Origin: Hyphomicrobiales bacterium
Lineage (GTDB): Bacteria > Pseudomonadota > Alphaproteobacteria > Rhizobiales > Rhizobiaceae
NCBI GenBank assembly: GCA_900469345.1
Contig: UBWZ01000008.1
Coordinates: 186,001 to 250,000, forward strand
DNA: 64,000 bases
Reading direction: 5' to 3'
The position numbers were made by a program, and so were the translations under genes. Below are positions 47,539 through 56,507 of the stretch, piece by piece. The notes below the pieces were generated by a model that was given only the letters and a program-made list of their open reading frames with translations, made no database searches and was not told the DNA's origin. How positions within the stretch are numbered: the stretch's first letter is position 1; every line of letters begins with the position of its first letter.

Positions 47539-47997
47539 CTATCTCGGGCTCAACGGAAAGAACGTGACGTCGTCCAGCCACGGGTTAAAATGGGCTGCAC
47601 CTGTCGCTTTGACCTCCTTGGTATTGCGGCTGGCGAGGTAGAGATCATGCTCGAGGGCGCTGGCCGCCAGAAGCGTGTCGATCACCGGCGGGGCCTGACC
47701 GGTGTCCAGCTTCACCCGCCCCGAGACTACACCCCATCGCCGCACCACCCGATCGGAAACCGACAGGATCCGGCCCGAGAACCGTGCCTCGAGTGCGTCG
47801 CGTGAGGCAATGTAACGGTAGCGGTTCTCATCGTCTGCCGGCAGGTTGGCGATGCCCTTGTCGTACTCCGCGAGCGACAGCACGCTGAGGAAAAAGGTAT
47901 CCTCGATCTGCTCTGCCGCCCAGCGTTTGACCGAAGGCGTGCCATTGGGGTGAATGAGAGCGGCAACCACATTGGTATCCAGGAGCCAGCCGATCAC
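47539..47997 (-). CDS. vapC: VapC-type PIN-domain toxin
   Basis: Predicted ribonuclease toxin of 152 residues. The PIN acidic residues are visible: Asp7 in LLDTN, Glu44 in LSLAEYDKG, and Asp in the VIDTLLAASALEH segment near 107, with a later Asn/Asp-rich region in ASRNTKEV. It begins with a GTG that overlaps the antitoxin stop (GTGA), the usual order of antitoxin then toxin. PIN toxins with Phd-type antitoxins cleave specific RNAs, often tRNA or rRNA; the target is unknown. Confidence 0.88.
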   Translation of the reverse strand: MIGWLLDTNVVAALIHPNGTPSVKRWAAEQIEDTFFLSVLSLAEYDKGIANLPADDENRYRYIASRDALEARFSGRILSVSDRVVRRWGVVSGRVKLDTGQAPPVIDTLLAASALEHDLYLASRNTKEVKATGAAHFNPWLDDVTFFPLSPR

Positions 47998-48260
47998 AGT
48001 GTGACGTCCCGGCCCCGGTCGTCGTCGCGATTGAGATCGAGCTCGCTAAGCGCCAGGCTTTCCATGAAGTCGACAAACGCCTCCTTCGGGGCAGCCCGCG
48101 TCAGGCGTTCCAGTTCCTCCGTGCTGATGATGACGACGCTGTCCTTGCCGCGGACCGTCACCTTTTGCGGGCCCTCGCTGCGGGCAAGCCGCACCACTTC
48201 GCTGAAGCGGGCCTTGGCGTCTTCGAGTTTCCAGCTGTGTCCATGAGGTCTCGTCGGCAT
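47994..48260 (-). CDS. Phd/YefM-family antitoxin
   Basis: Partner antitoxin of 88 residues. The Phd/YefM DNA-binding part covers about residues 8-55 (WKLEDAKARFSEVVRLARSEGPQKVTVRGKDSVVIISTEELERL) and the acidic Leu/Asp C-terminus should neutralise the PIN toxin. As in the family, it likely binds its own promoter and represses the pair. Start ATG 48260 has GGAG upstream; the ATG four codons earlier is an alternative. It is divergent from ileS across about 296 bases. Confidence 0.88.
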   Translation of the reverse strand: MPTRPHGHSWKLEDAKARFSEVVRLARSEGPQKVTVRGKDSVVIISTEELERLTRAAPKEAFVDFMESLALSELDLNRDDDRGRDVTL

Positions 48261-48556
48261 GTTGCGCTCCAACTGGTCAGCTGGTCAGTTGTACGGGGAG
48301 CTGGGCTGAAAGTCGAGACGGCATCGTGGTTTTGCCCCTTCCTTTCCGTCCCGAAACCCCGTAATAACCGCTTCCATGACGACATTCCGGCTGGCCCAGA
48401 TCTTCGACAGGATTCGAATTATCGGCCCGGCCTTCCGCGCGCCGTAAGGCGGCCGGAGGGTCCGGGTTCTAGGCGTTCGTTCCACAGCGCCTCCGCCGCC
48501 AGATTTCAATGACACCGCGCCCGGCTCGTGGCGCCAGAAGTGATTGTCCATATCCC

Positions 48557-51523
48557 ATGACCGAGACCGCTGAAAAACTCGACTACTCGAAGACCCTCTA
48601 TTTGCCCGAAACCGAATTCCCGATGCGCGCCGGCCTGCCGCAGAAGGAACCGGAAATGGTTGCCCGCTGGAAAGAGATGGACCTCTACAAGCAGCTGCGC
48701 GCCTCGGCCGCCGGCCGCGAGAAGTTCGTCCTGCACGACGGCCCGCCCTATGCCAACGGCAACATCCATATCGGCCATGCGCTGAACAAGATCCTGAAGG
48801 ACGTCATCACCCGCTCGTTCCAGATGCGCGGCTATGACTCGAACTATGTTCCGGGCTGGGATTGCCACGGTCTGCCGATCGAATGGAAGATCGAGGAAGA
48901 AAACTACCGCGCCAAGGGCAAGGCCAAGCCCGACCTGAAACAGCCGGACGCGATGATCGAATTCCGCAAGGAATGCCGCGCCTATGCCGAAAAGTGGATC
49001 AAGATCCAGGCGGAAGAGTTCAAGCGCCTCGGCATCGTCGGCGATTTCGACAATCCCTACCTGACGATGAATTTCCATTCGGAAAGCCGCATCGCCGGCG
49101 AGCTGTTGAAGATCGCCATGAGCGGCCAGCTGTATCGCGGCTCCAAGCCGATCATGTGGTCGGTGGTCGAGCGCACGGCGCTGGCCGAAGCCGAGGTCGA
49201 ATACCATGACTACGAGAGCGACACGATCTGGGTGAAGTTCCCGGTAGCAAATGGGTCAGAGATCAACTCGACCCAGGCTAGAGAACGGCTACCAAATGGG
49301 GAGATCTTCTATGGATCAATGCTAGGTAAGGCTTCTGTAGTTATTTGGACGACTACACCTTGGACCATCCCTGGAAATCGAGCGATCGCGTTTTCTCCAA
49401 AGGTTAATTATGGCCTTTACGAAGTTACCGAAGCCGAGAACGACTTCGGTCCTGAGGTGGGTGAGTGGCTTATTTTCGCGGATTCGCTGGCCGAGGGGTG
49501 TGCTGCGAAGGCCAAGCTGAAATTGCGCCGTATCACGTTCGTAAACGCTGACGAACTAAACCAGATCACCTGTGCCCACCCGCTCGCAGACCTCGGCTAC
49601 ACCTTCGCCGTGCCGCTTCTCGCCGGCGACCATGTCACCGATGATGCCGGTACCGGTTTCGTCCACACGGCGCCGTCCCACGGCCGCGAGGACTTCGAGG
49701 CCTGGATGGACAATGTCCGCGAGCTCGAAGCACGCGGCATCGACACGAAGATCCCGTTCCCGGTCGACGACTCGGGCAGCTACACGGCCGACGCCCCCGG
49801 TTTCGAGGGTTCCCGCGTCATGGACGACAACGGCAAGAAGGGCGATGCCAACGACCGCGTCATCAAGGCGCTGATCGAGCGCAACATGCTGTTCGCCCGC
49901 GGCCGCCTGAAGCATTCCTATCCGCATTCCTGGCGCTCCAAGAAGCCGATCATCTTCCGCAACACGCCGCAGTGGTTCGTCTACATGGACAAGGACTTGT
50001 CCGACGGCACGACGCTGCGCTCGCGCGCGCTCTCGGCCATCGACGACACGCGTTTCGTGCCGGCCGCCGGCCAGAACCGCCTGCGCGCCATGATCGAGCA
50101 GCGCCCGGACTGGGTTCTCTCCCGTCAGCGCGCCTGGGGCGTCCCGATCTGCGTCTTTGCCGACGAGAGTGGCGAGGTCCTGAAGGACGAGGCGGTCAAC
50201 GCCCGCATCCTGGAGGCATTTGATGCCGAGGGCGCCGATGCCTGGTTCGCCGAAGGTGCCAAGCAGCGCTTCCTCGGCAATGATCACGACCACACAAGGT
50301 GGACGCAGGTCATGGACATCCTCGACGTCTGGTTCGATTCAGGCTCGACCCACACGTTCACGCTGGAAGATCGCCCGGACCTGAAGTGGCCGGCCGACGT
50401 CTATCTGGAAGGCTCCGACCAGCATCGCGGCTGGTTCCACTCGTCGCTGCTGGAATCGGCTGCCACCCGCGGCCGCGCGCCCTATGACACGGTCGTCACC
50501 CATGGTTTCACCATGGATGAGAAGGGCCACAAGATGTCGAAGTCGCTCGGCAATGTCGTGGCGCCCCAGGACGTCATGAAGGATGCCGGCGCCGATATCC
50601 TGCGCCTCTGGGTCATGACCACCGACTACTGGGAAGACCAGCGCCTCGGCAAGACGATCATCCAGACCAATGTCGATGCTTACCGCAAGCTGCGCAACAC
50701 GATCCGCTGGATGCTCGGCACGCTCGCCCACGACGAAGGCGAGGAGATCGATCATGTGCACCTGCCGGAACTCGAAAAGCTGATGCTGCATCGCCTGTTC
50801 GAGCTCGATGAGGTGGTGCGCACCGGCTACGACGCCTTCGAGTTCAAGAAGATCGCCCGCGCTCTGATCGATTTCGCCAATATCGAGCTGTCGGCCTTCT
50901 ACTTCGACATCCGCAAGGACGCGCTCTACTGTGACGCGCCGTCGTCGCTGCGCCGCCGTGCCTCACTTGCGGTCATCCGCAAGATCTTCGAGTGCATGGT
51001 CACCTGGCTGGCCCCCATGCTGCCCTTCACCACCGAAGAAGCCTGGCTGTCGCTGAAGCCCGACGCCGTGTCGGTGCATCTCGAACAGTTCCCAGCCATC
51101 CCGGCGGGCTGGCAGAACGAGGCCGTCGCCGAAAAATGGGCGAAGATCCGCAAGGTGCGTTCGGTCGTTACCGGCGCGCTGGAGATCGAGCGCAAGGACA
51201 AGCGGATCGGCTCGTCGCTGGAGGCGGCCCCGGTCGTTCATGTTAGCGATCCGGAGCTTGCGTCCGCTCTCGAAGGCCTGGATTTCGAGGAGATCTGCAT
51301 CACCTCAGGCATCGAGATCGTCGCCGGCGAGGGACCGCAGGATGCTTTCCGCCTTCCCGAGGTTGCCGGTGTCGCGGTCGAGCCGCGTCTGGCGGAGGGC
51401 GTCAAGTGCGCGCGCTCCTGGCGCGTTACCCAGGATGTCGGCTCCGACAGCGCCTATCCGGATGTCTCGGCACGCGACGCTGCGGCCCTTCACGAGCTTG
51501 CTGCTCTCGGGCGGCTGGGCTGA
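48557..51523 (+). CDS. ileS: Isoleucyl-tRNA synthetase
   Basis: Charges tRNA-Ile. The 988-residue class I synthetase has the HIGH-type motif HIGHALN near residue 70, the CP1 editing domain with [11 protein letters not shown] near 270 and [16 protein letters not shown] near 365, and KMSKS near 655. Within the editing domain, about 49245-49570 (residues 230-338) has about 47% GC and codons such as CTA, AGA, GGA and TCA that the rest avoids; the frame is intact. This looks like imported sequence. The start is ATG 48557. A large downstream anticodon-binding part is complete. Confidence 0.96.
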   Translation: MTETAEKLDYSKTLYLPETEFPMRAGLPQKEPEMVARWKEMDLYKQLRASAAGREKFVLHDGPPYANGNIHIGHALNKILKDVITRSFQMRGYDSNYVPGWDCHGLPIEWKIEEENYRAKGKAKPDLKQPDAMIEFRKECRAYAEKWIKIQAEEFKRLGIVGDFDNPYLTMNFHSESRIAGELLKIAMSGQLYRGSKPIMWSVVERTALAEAEVEYHDYESDTIWVKFPVANGSEINSTQARERLPNGEIFYGSMLGKASVVIWTTTPWTIPGNRAIAFSPKVNYGLYEVTEAENDFGPEVGEWLIFADSLAEGCAAKAKLKLRRITFVNADELNQITCAHPLADLGYTFAVPLLAGDHVTDDAGTGFVHTAPSHGREDFEAWMDNVRELEARGIDTKIPFPVDDSGSYTADAPGFEGSRVMDDNGKKGDANDRVIKALIERNMLFARGRLKHSYPHSWRSKKPIIFRNTPQWFVYMDKDLSDGTTLRSRALSAIDDTRFVPAAGQNRLRAMIEQRPDWVLSRQRAWGVPICVFADESGEVLKDEAVNARILEAFDAEGADAWFAEGAKQRFLGNDHDHTRWTQVMDILDVWFDSGSTHTFTLEDRPDLKWPADVYLEGSDQHRGWFHSSLLESAATRGRAPYDTVVTHGFTMDEKGHKMSKSLGNVVAPQDVMKDAGADILRLWVMTTDYWEDQRLGKTIIQTNVDAYRKLRNTIRWMLGTLAHDEGEEIDHVHLPELEKLMLHRLFELDEVVRTGYDAFEFKKIARALIDFANIELSAFYFDIRKDALYCDAPSSLRRRASLAVIRKIFECMVTWLAPMLPFTTEEAWLSLKPDAVSVHLEQFPAIPAGWQNEAVAEKWAKIRKVRSVVTGALEIERKDKRIGSSLEAAPVVHVSDPELASALEGLDFEEICITSGIEIVAGEGPQDAFRLPEVAGVAVEPRLAEGVKCARSWRVTQDVGSDSAYPDVSARDAAALHELAALGRLG

Positions 51524-51655
51524 AGGTCGGATCTGCCGGATGATTGCGCTTTGGCGCGTCATCCGGTATTTCTGCCCGAAATTGGCCGGAATTTCCGGCA
51601 AGGGAAGAGCAGTGGTCTCTGCGGTGCCAGGACGGGCGCCCATGGAAGGGGTTCT

Positions 51656-52288
51656 ATGAAAACGACAGACATGTTCTGTGTCAGCATGAGCGCGGCCGGC
51701 ATTCTTGCCGCGACCTTGGCGCTTTCGGGCTGCGTCGGAAGCCCCACCTATGGCACGGACAAGACGGCCACCGAGCAGCTGGTGGACGATCTTGGCTCCA
51801 CCGTTTCGATCGGCGCCAGGACCGACGAGAAGAAGCAGGGCCTGAAGTACAATCCCCGCCCGACGCTCGTGGTCGCCAAGGACCAGGCCGGCCAGCTGCC
51901 GCCGCCCCAGGCGTCGCTCGCCAATCGCGAGAACAATCCGAACTGGGTGGAATCCCCGGAAGAAACGCGCAAGCGTCTGCGCCAGGAAGCCGACCAGAAC
52001 AGCGACAATCCCAACTACCGGTCGCCGCTGCTGGCCGGCAACGGCACCGCTGGCACGCTGACGGAACCCCAGAAGTGGGAAGCCTTCCGCAAGGCGAAGG
52101 CCGATGCCGAGAACACCAATCCTACTGCCCCGCGCCGCTCGCTGGCCGAGCCGCCGACGCAGTACCGCTCGGCCGATGCCGCGGTGCTGCAGGATCTCGG
52201 AACGCCGGAATCCCAGAAGGAAAAGGAGCGCAAGAAGGCAGCCGCATCCGCTTCCAAGGATTCGAGCTGGTGGCAGATCTTCCAGTAG
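51656..52288 (+). CDS. Predicted lipoprotein of unknown function
   Basis: A 210-residue exported protein. The N-terminus ends in a lipobox LALSGC near residue 22, so it should be lipid-anchored. The rest is hydrophilic and rich in Asn, Lys, Glu and Pro, with helix-rich segments (PEETRKRLRQEAD, PQKWEAFRKAKADAE) and a Trp-Trp near the C-terminus. No enzyme motif is seen. I recall similar lipoproteins downstream of ileS in rhizobia. Start ATG 51656 has GGAAGGGG about six bases upstream. It is 132 bases after ileS, same strand, converging on tadA. Confidence 0.7.
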   Translation: MKTTDMFCVSMSAAGILAATLALSGCVGSPTYGTDKTATEQLVDDLGSTVSIGARTDEKKQGLKYNPRPTLVVAKDQAGQLPPPQASLANRENNPNWVESPEETRKRLRQEADQNSDNPNYRSPLLAGNGTAGTLTEPQKWEAFRKAKADAENTNPTAPRRSLAEPPTQYRSADAAVLQDLGTPESQKEKERKKAAASASKDSSWWQIFQ

Positions 52289-52298
52289 GACTGCCGGC

Positions 52299-52748
52299 CT
52301 AGCGTCTGGATTTGAAGAAGCCGGTCAGGATCTCTGCGGCTTCGCTTTCCCCAAGGCCGGAATAGACGTCCGGCGCATGATGGCAGGTCGGTTGCGCAAA
52401 AAAGCGCACGCCGTTGTCGATGGCGCCGCCTTTTACGTCCTCGGCGCCGTAGTAGAGGCGCCGGATGCGGGCGAACGAGATCGCCGCCGCGCACATGGTG
52501 CAGGGCTCGAGCGTCACGTAGAGGTCAGCCCCCGACAGCCGTTCCTGCCCGAGTGCGGCCGCAGCCTGTCGGATCACGGCAATTTCCGCATGGGCGGTGA
52601 TGTCGCGGTCGATGCGGGTGCGATTTCCCGAGCGGGCAACGATGGCGCCGTCGACGACCAGCACGGCGCCGACCGGGACCTCTCCGAGCTCCGCTGCGAC
52701 GCGCGCTTCGGCAAGCGCCGCTGCCATGAAACCTTCGCTGTTTCCCAT
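52299..52748 (-). CDS. tadA: tRNA-specific adenosine deaminase TadA
   Basis: Converts adenosine 34 to inosine in tRNA-Arg(ACG). The 149-residue protein has the zinc/proton-relay motif HAEIAVIR near residue 53 and PCTMCAAAI near 83, the signature pair of cytidine deaminase-like enzymes. The start is ATG 52748; a second in-frame ATG seven codons later is possible. It is divergent from the rluB-like gene. Confidence 0.93.
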   Translation of the reverse strand: MGNSEGFMAAALAEARVAAELGEVPVGAVLVVDGAIVARSGNRTRIDRDITAHAEIAVIRQAAAALGQERLSGADLYVTLEPCTMCAAAISFARIRRLYYGAEDVKGGAIDNGVRFFAQPTCHHAPDVYSGLGESEAAEILTGFFKSRR

Positions 52749-52892
52749 CACCGCCAAATTCCTCTTAACCCGGACCGCATGAACTGGTAGGAAGCATCCA
52801 ACTGGACGCCGCAAGGGCGCAGATCCGCTTAGTCAACACGAACAAGAATGTCCGGATCGATCCGTAGACATCACGCTTCAGGCAAACAACAA

Positions 52893-55049
52893 ATGACCTC
52901 CAAAGACAAGCCGAAGCGCGGCGAAGCCAAGACCTTCATCCGCGAGATCAAACCGAAATCGGACGCTTCGCCGAAGGCGGGCGCCAAGCCTGCCGCCAAG
53001 CGCGCGGGCGGCAAGAGCGCCGCGGGCGGCAAGCCCGAGCGCCCCGCAAGAGCCGAGGGTGCCGCCGGCAAGGAGCGCAGCTTCAAGCGCGACGGCGAAT
53101 TCAAGCCCCGCGAAAGCCGTCCGAAGGACGTCAAGCCGGCCAGCTTCAAGGCGGACAAGACGGCGCCCGCGGCCACGCACATGGACGGCGACGGCAAGGC
53201 CGAGCGCATTTCCAAGATCCTCGCCCGTGCCGGTGTCGCCTCCCGCCGCGATATCGAGCGGATGATCATGGAGGGCCGCGTCAGCCTCAACGGCAAGGTG
53301 CTCGACACGCCCGTCGTCAACGTGACGATGGCTGACAAGATCGAAGTCGACGGACTGCCCATCCGCGGCATCGAACGGACCCGCCTGTGGCTCTTCCACA
53401 AGCCGTCCGGCCTGGTCACCACCAATGCCGACCCGGAAGGCCGCCCGACCGTGTTCGACAACCTGCCGGAGGGCCTGCCGCGGGTCATGTCCGTCGGGCG
53501 GCTCGACATCAATACCGAAGGCCTGCTGCTGCTGACCAATGACGGCGGCCTGTCGCGCGTTCTGGAACTGCCGACCACCGGCTGGCTGCGACGCTACCGC
53601 GTGCGGGCGCATGGCGAGGTCGATCAGGCTGCGCTGGACAAGCTGAAGGACGGCATCGCCGTCGAAGGCGTTCTCTACGGTGCGATCGAGGCGACGCTGG
53701 ATCGTACCCAGGGCCGCAACGTCTGGATCACCATGGGCCTGCGCGAAGGCAAGAACCGCGAGATCAAGAACGTGCTCGGCGCGCTGGGCCTCGAGGTCAA
53801 CCGCCTGATCCGCATCTCCTACGGACCTTTCCAGCTCGGGGATCTTCCCGAGGGCGAGGCGCTTGAAGTGCGTGGGCGCACCCTGCGCGAACAGCTTGGC
53901 CCGCGTCTGATCGAGGACTCCAAGGCGAATTTCGACGCGCCGATCTACAATGAAACGCCGGCGCCCGAGGAAAAGCCTGCCCGTGCCGAAAAGCCGGCCT
54001 GGGGCGACCGTCCTGACCGCCCCGAGCGCGGCGAACGGATCGAAGCACGCCGTGACGGTCCCCGCGATACGCGCCGGGACGACCGTCGTGACGATCGCGG
54101 TGCCGACCGCCGCGAACGTGGTCCCGGACGCCTGGATACCAAGCCTGCCGCGAGAGGCGGCTTTGCCGACAAGTCGCGCGGCAAGCCCGACGACCGTGGT
54201 TTTGCCGACGACAAGGCCAAGAAGCGGCCGCCCATGGGCACCAGCCGCACCGCCAACGTGTGGATGGCGCCGGGCGCCCGTCCCACCCTGGAAACCAACG
54301 TCAAGAAATCCTCCGCACGGGCGGATGCCGAACGCCTGTTCGACAAGCCGACCCCGATCAACGACCGCAAGGTCGTCGTCAACCGTGCCGACGACGATGC
54401 CGATTGGATCCGCGCAGAAAACCCGCCGGAACGCGAGGCCGGTGGCTTCGCGGGCAAGCGTGGCGACCGCCCGGATCGCGGCGAGCGCTCCTCGGGCGAA
54501 CCGCGTCGCGAACGCAGTTTCGGTGACAAGCCGAGAGGCGACCGCAAGCCGCGCGAGGCCGGCGACCGTCCCGCCCGCACGAGCTCCTACGGCGAAGGTC
54601 GCTCGGAGCGCCCGAGGGATGCACGTCCGGCCGGGGACCGCCCCTATGGCGACCGTCCTGCCGGAAAATCCTTCGGCGACCGCCCGGCGCGCAAGCCTTA
54701 TGGTGACCGTCCCGCGGGCGACCGGCCTGCCGGTGAACGTTCCTTCCGTGACCGCCCGGCCGGTGATCGTCCTGCAGGCGACCGCCCGACGCGCAAGCCT
54801 TACGGCGACCGTCCCGCAGGCGACCGGCCTGCCGGTGAGCGCTCGTTCCGTGACCGTCCGGCCGGAGATCGTCCGGCGAGTGACCGTCCTGCCGGCAAGA
54901 AATTTGGTGGCAAGCCTACAGGTGGCAAGCCTTCAGGTGGCAGGCCTTCAGGCGGCAAGAGCTTTGGCGGCAAGCCATCCGGCGGCAAGCCCGGCGGCCG
55001 CTCCGGACCCAGAACCGGCGGCGGCAAGCCGCGTACGCCCAGGGGCTGA
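52893..55049 (+). CDS. 23S rRNA pseudouridine synthase, RluB family, with long repeat tail
   Basis: Cytoplasmic RNA enzyme of the RluB/RsuA class, 718 residues, more than twice the usual size. A basic 100-residue leader precedes an S4 RNA-binding domain (about 105-160: RISKILARAGVASRRD) and the synthase domain (about 165-345), with catalytic Asp in GRLDINTEGL and LREGKNREIKNV. Residues 350-718 are a low-complexity tail of Arg/Asp/Gly/Pro repeats. A 34-residue unit (KPYGDRPAGDRPAGERSFRD...) occurs twice in tandem at 54693-54896, a 102-bp DNA repeat. The tail is likely disordered and may bind RNA. Confidence 0.9.
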   Translation: MTSKDKPKRGEAKTFIREIKPKSDASPKAGAKPAAKRAGGKSAAGGKPERPARAEGAAGKERSFKRDGEFKPRESRPKDVKPASFKADKTAPAATHMDGDGKAERISKILARAGVASRRDIERMIMEGRVSLNGKVLDTPVVNVTMADKIEVDGLPIRGIERTRLWLFHKPSGLVTTNADPEGRPTVFDNLPEGLPRVMSVGRLDINTEGLLLLTNDGGLSRVLELPTTGWLRRYRVRAHGEVDQAALDKLKDGIAVEGVLYGAIEATLDRTQGRNVWITMGLREGKNREIKNVLGALGLEVNRLIRISYGPFQLGDLPEGEALEVRGRTLREQLGPRLIEDSKANFDAPIYNETPAPEEKPARAEKPAWGDRPDRPERGERIEARRDGPRDTRRDDRRDDRGADRRERGPGRLDTKPAARGGFADKSRGKPDDRGFADDKAKKRPPMGTSRTANVWMAPGARPTLETNVKKSSARADAERLFDKPTPINDRKVVVNRADDDADWIRAENPPEREAGGFAGKRGDRPDRGERSSGEPRRERSFGDKPRGDRKPREAGDRPARTSSYGEGRSERPRDARPAGDRPYGDRPAGKSFGDRPARKPYGDRPAGDRPAGERSFRDRPAGDRPAGDRPTRKPYGDRPAGDRPAGERSFRDRPAGDRPASDRPAGKKFGGKPTGGKPSGGRPSGGKSFGGKPSGGKPGGRSGPRTGGGKPRTPRG
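54693..54896 (+). repeat. 102-bp tandem repeat in the tail of the rluB-like gene
   Basis: Two near-identical 102-base units (54693-54794 and 54795-54896) each encode 34 residues of the Gly-Asp-Arg-Pro tail. Shorter GAC-CG(T/C) codon repeats surround them. The period is a multiple of three, so the frame is kept. Confidence 0.85.
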
Positions 55050-55055
55050 CCGGCG

Positions 55056-55616
55056 GTGCGGATTGTTGGTGGTGAATTTCGTGGCCGCACACTGGCCACG
55101 CCGAAATCGAATGACATTCGTCCGACCAGCGATCGGACGCGGGAAAGCCTGTTCAACATCATCAGCCATGTCTATCCGGAAGCGCTGGATGGCACGCGGG
55201 TGATCGATCTTTTTGCCGGAACGGGCGCCGTCGGGCTGGAATCGTTGTCGCGCGGGTGCCGTCAGGCCCTGTTCGTGGAAAACGGCGTCGAGGGCCGTGG
55301 CCTGCTATGGGAGAATATCGATGCGCTCGGGCTGCACGGCCGGGCGAGGATCCTGCGCCGGGATGCCACTCATCTCGGTCAGCCGGGCACGATGGAACCC
55401 TTCCAGTTCCTCTTCGCCGATCCGCCCTATGGCCAGGGTGTCGGCGAAAAGGCCTTGGCGGCAGCCCACGCCGGCGGCTGGCTTTCTCCGGGCGCGCTTG
55501 CGATCCTGGAAGAGCGGGCCGACGTGGTGCTTGCCCTCGATCCGGTGTTCAAGCCGCTGGAAAGCCGCCTGTTTGGCGACACGCGGATGGAATTCTTCCG
55601 GTATCAGCCCGGCTAG
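55056..55616 (+). CDS. rsmD: 16S rRNA (guanine-N2)-methyltransferase RsmD
   Basis: Makes m2G966 in 16S rRNA. The 186-residue protein has the SAM motif DLFAGTGAVGLE near residue 50 and the catalytic DPPYGQG near 125, plus the typical opening RIVGGEFRGRTL. It starts with GTG at 55056, seven bases after the stop of the rluB-like gene. The patatin gene follows in 18 bases, so the three genes are probably cotranscribed. Confidence 0.93.
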   Translation: MRIVGGEFRGRTLATPKSNDIRPTSDRTRESLFNIISHVYPEALDGTRVIDLFAGTGAVGLESLSRGCRQALFVENGVEGRGLLWENIDALGLHGRARILRRDATHLGQPGTMEPFQFLFADPPYGQGVGEKALAAAHAGGWLSPGALAILEERADVVLALDPVFKPLESRLFGDTRMEFFRYQPG

Positions 55617-55634
55617 ACCAGTGAGCGAGGACAG

Positions 55635-56507
55635 ATGACGACCCGGCTGGCTCTCCACGACCTCAGGGAAGGCGCAGGCGGGCTGACATTTGCCGTCGCC
55701 TTCGGGGCCGGCGGTGCGCGTGGCCTGGCGCATATCCACGTCATCCAGGCGCTCGACGAACTCGGCATCCGGCCCGTGGCGATCGCCGGATCGTCCATCG
55801 GTGCGATCATGGGAGCAGGCATGGCGGCCGGCATGACCGGCGCCGAAATGGCCGACCATGCGTTGCAGACGGTCGGCAGCCGCGGCGCCGTGCTCAACCG
55901 GTTGTGGAGCCTCGGCCCTTCCACGATGCGCGACAGGCTCGGCGGCTTCCGCCTTGGGCACTTCAACCTCGAGCGCATCATCGAAGCCTTTCTTCCCGCC
56001 CGGGTTCCCCAGGAGTTCTCGGGCCTGGAGATTCCCCTGAAGATCTCGGTCACCGACTATTACGGCCAGGGAGAAGCGGTTCTGGAAGCGGGCAACCTCC
56101 GCCAGGCCATCTCCGCGTCGGCGGCGATCCCGGGCCTGTTCATGCCCGTCTGGGTCGACGGCCGGGTGATGATCGACGGCGGCATTTTCAACCCCGTGCC
56201 TTACGAGCATCTGATGGACCTTGCCGATGTCGTCATCGGCATCGATGTGGTGGGTGCGCCCGAGGGCGACGGAGCTCACGCGCCGAGCCGCATCGACAGC
56301 ATCTTCGGGGCAAGCCAGCTGACCATGCAGGCGAGCATCGCGCTGAAGCTGAAGCTTCATCCGCCGCATGTCTTCCTGCGTCCCAGCGTCAATCGTTTCG
56401 GGGTCCTGGATTTTCCCAAGGCAAAGGAAATCCTGCAGGAATCCGAGCCGGTCAAGGATGAGCTGAAGCGTGCGATCGACGCCCTTCACACCGTCGTCGG
56501 CGCCTGA
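55635..56507 (+). CDS. Patatin-like phospholipase (RssA-like)
   Basis: Serine lipase-like protein of 290 residues. The GxGxRG anion hole appears as GAGGARGLAHI near residue 28, the nucleophile Ser in GSSIGAIMGAG near 55, and the catalytic Asp in DGGIFNPVP near 180. The Ser-Asp dyad is intact, so lipid acyl hydrolase activity is expected, but the substrate is unknown. The opening Met has a GAGCGAGGAC site. It converges on the antiporter with a 22-base overlap of 3' ends. Confidence 0.88.
   Translation: MTTRLALHDLREGAGGLTFAVAFGAGGARGLAHIHVIQALDELGIRPVAIAGSSIGAIMGAGMAAGMTGAEMADHALQTVGSRGAVLNRLWSLGPSTMRDRLGGFRLGHFNLERIIEAFLPARVPQEFSGLEIPLKISVTDYYGQGEAVLEAGNLRQAISASAAIPGLFMPVWVDGRVMIDGGIFNPVPYEHLMDLADVVIGIDVVGAPEGDGAHAPSRIDSIFGASQLTMQASIALKLKLHPPHVFLRPSVNRFGVLDFPKAKEILQESEPVKDELKRAIDALHTVVGA

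Noticed and set aside
48261..48556. T-box or other riboswitch before ileS
   Set aside because: There is a GC-rich hairpin near 48427-48456, but no T-box sequence, specifier loop or antiterminator pairing is visible.
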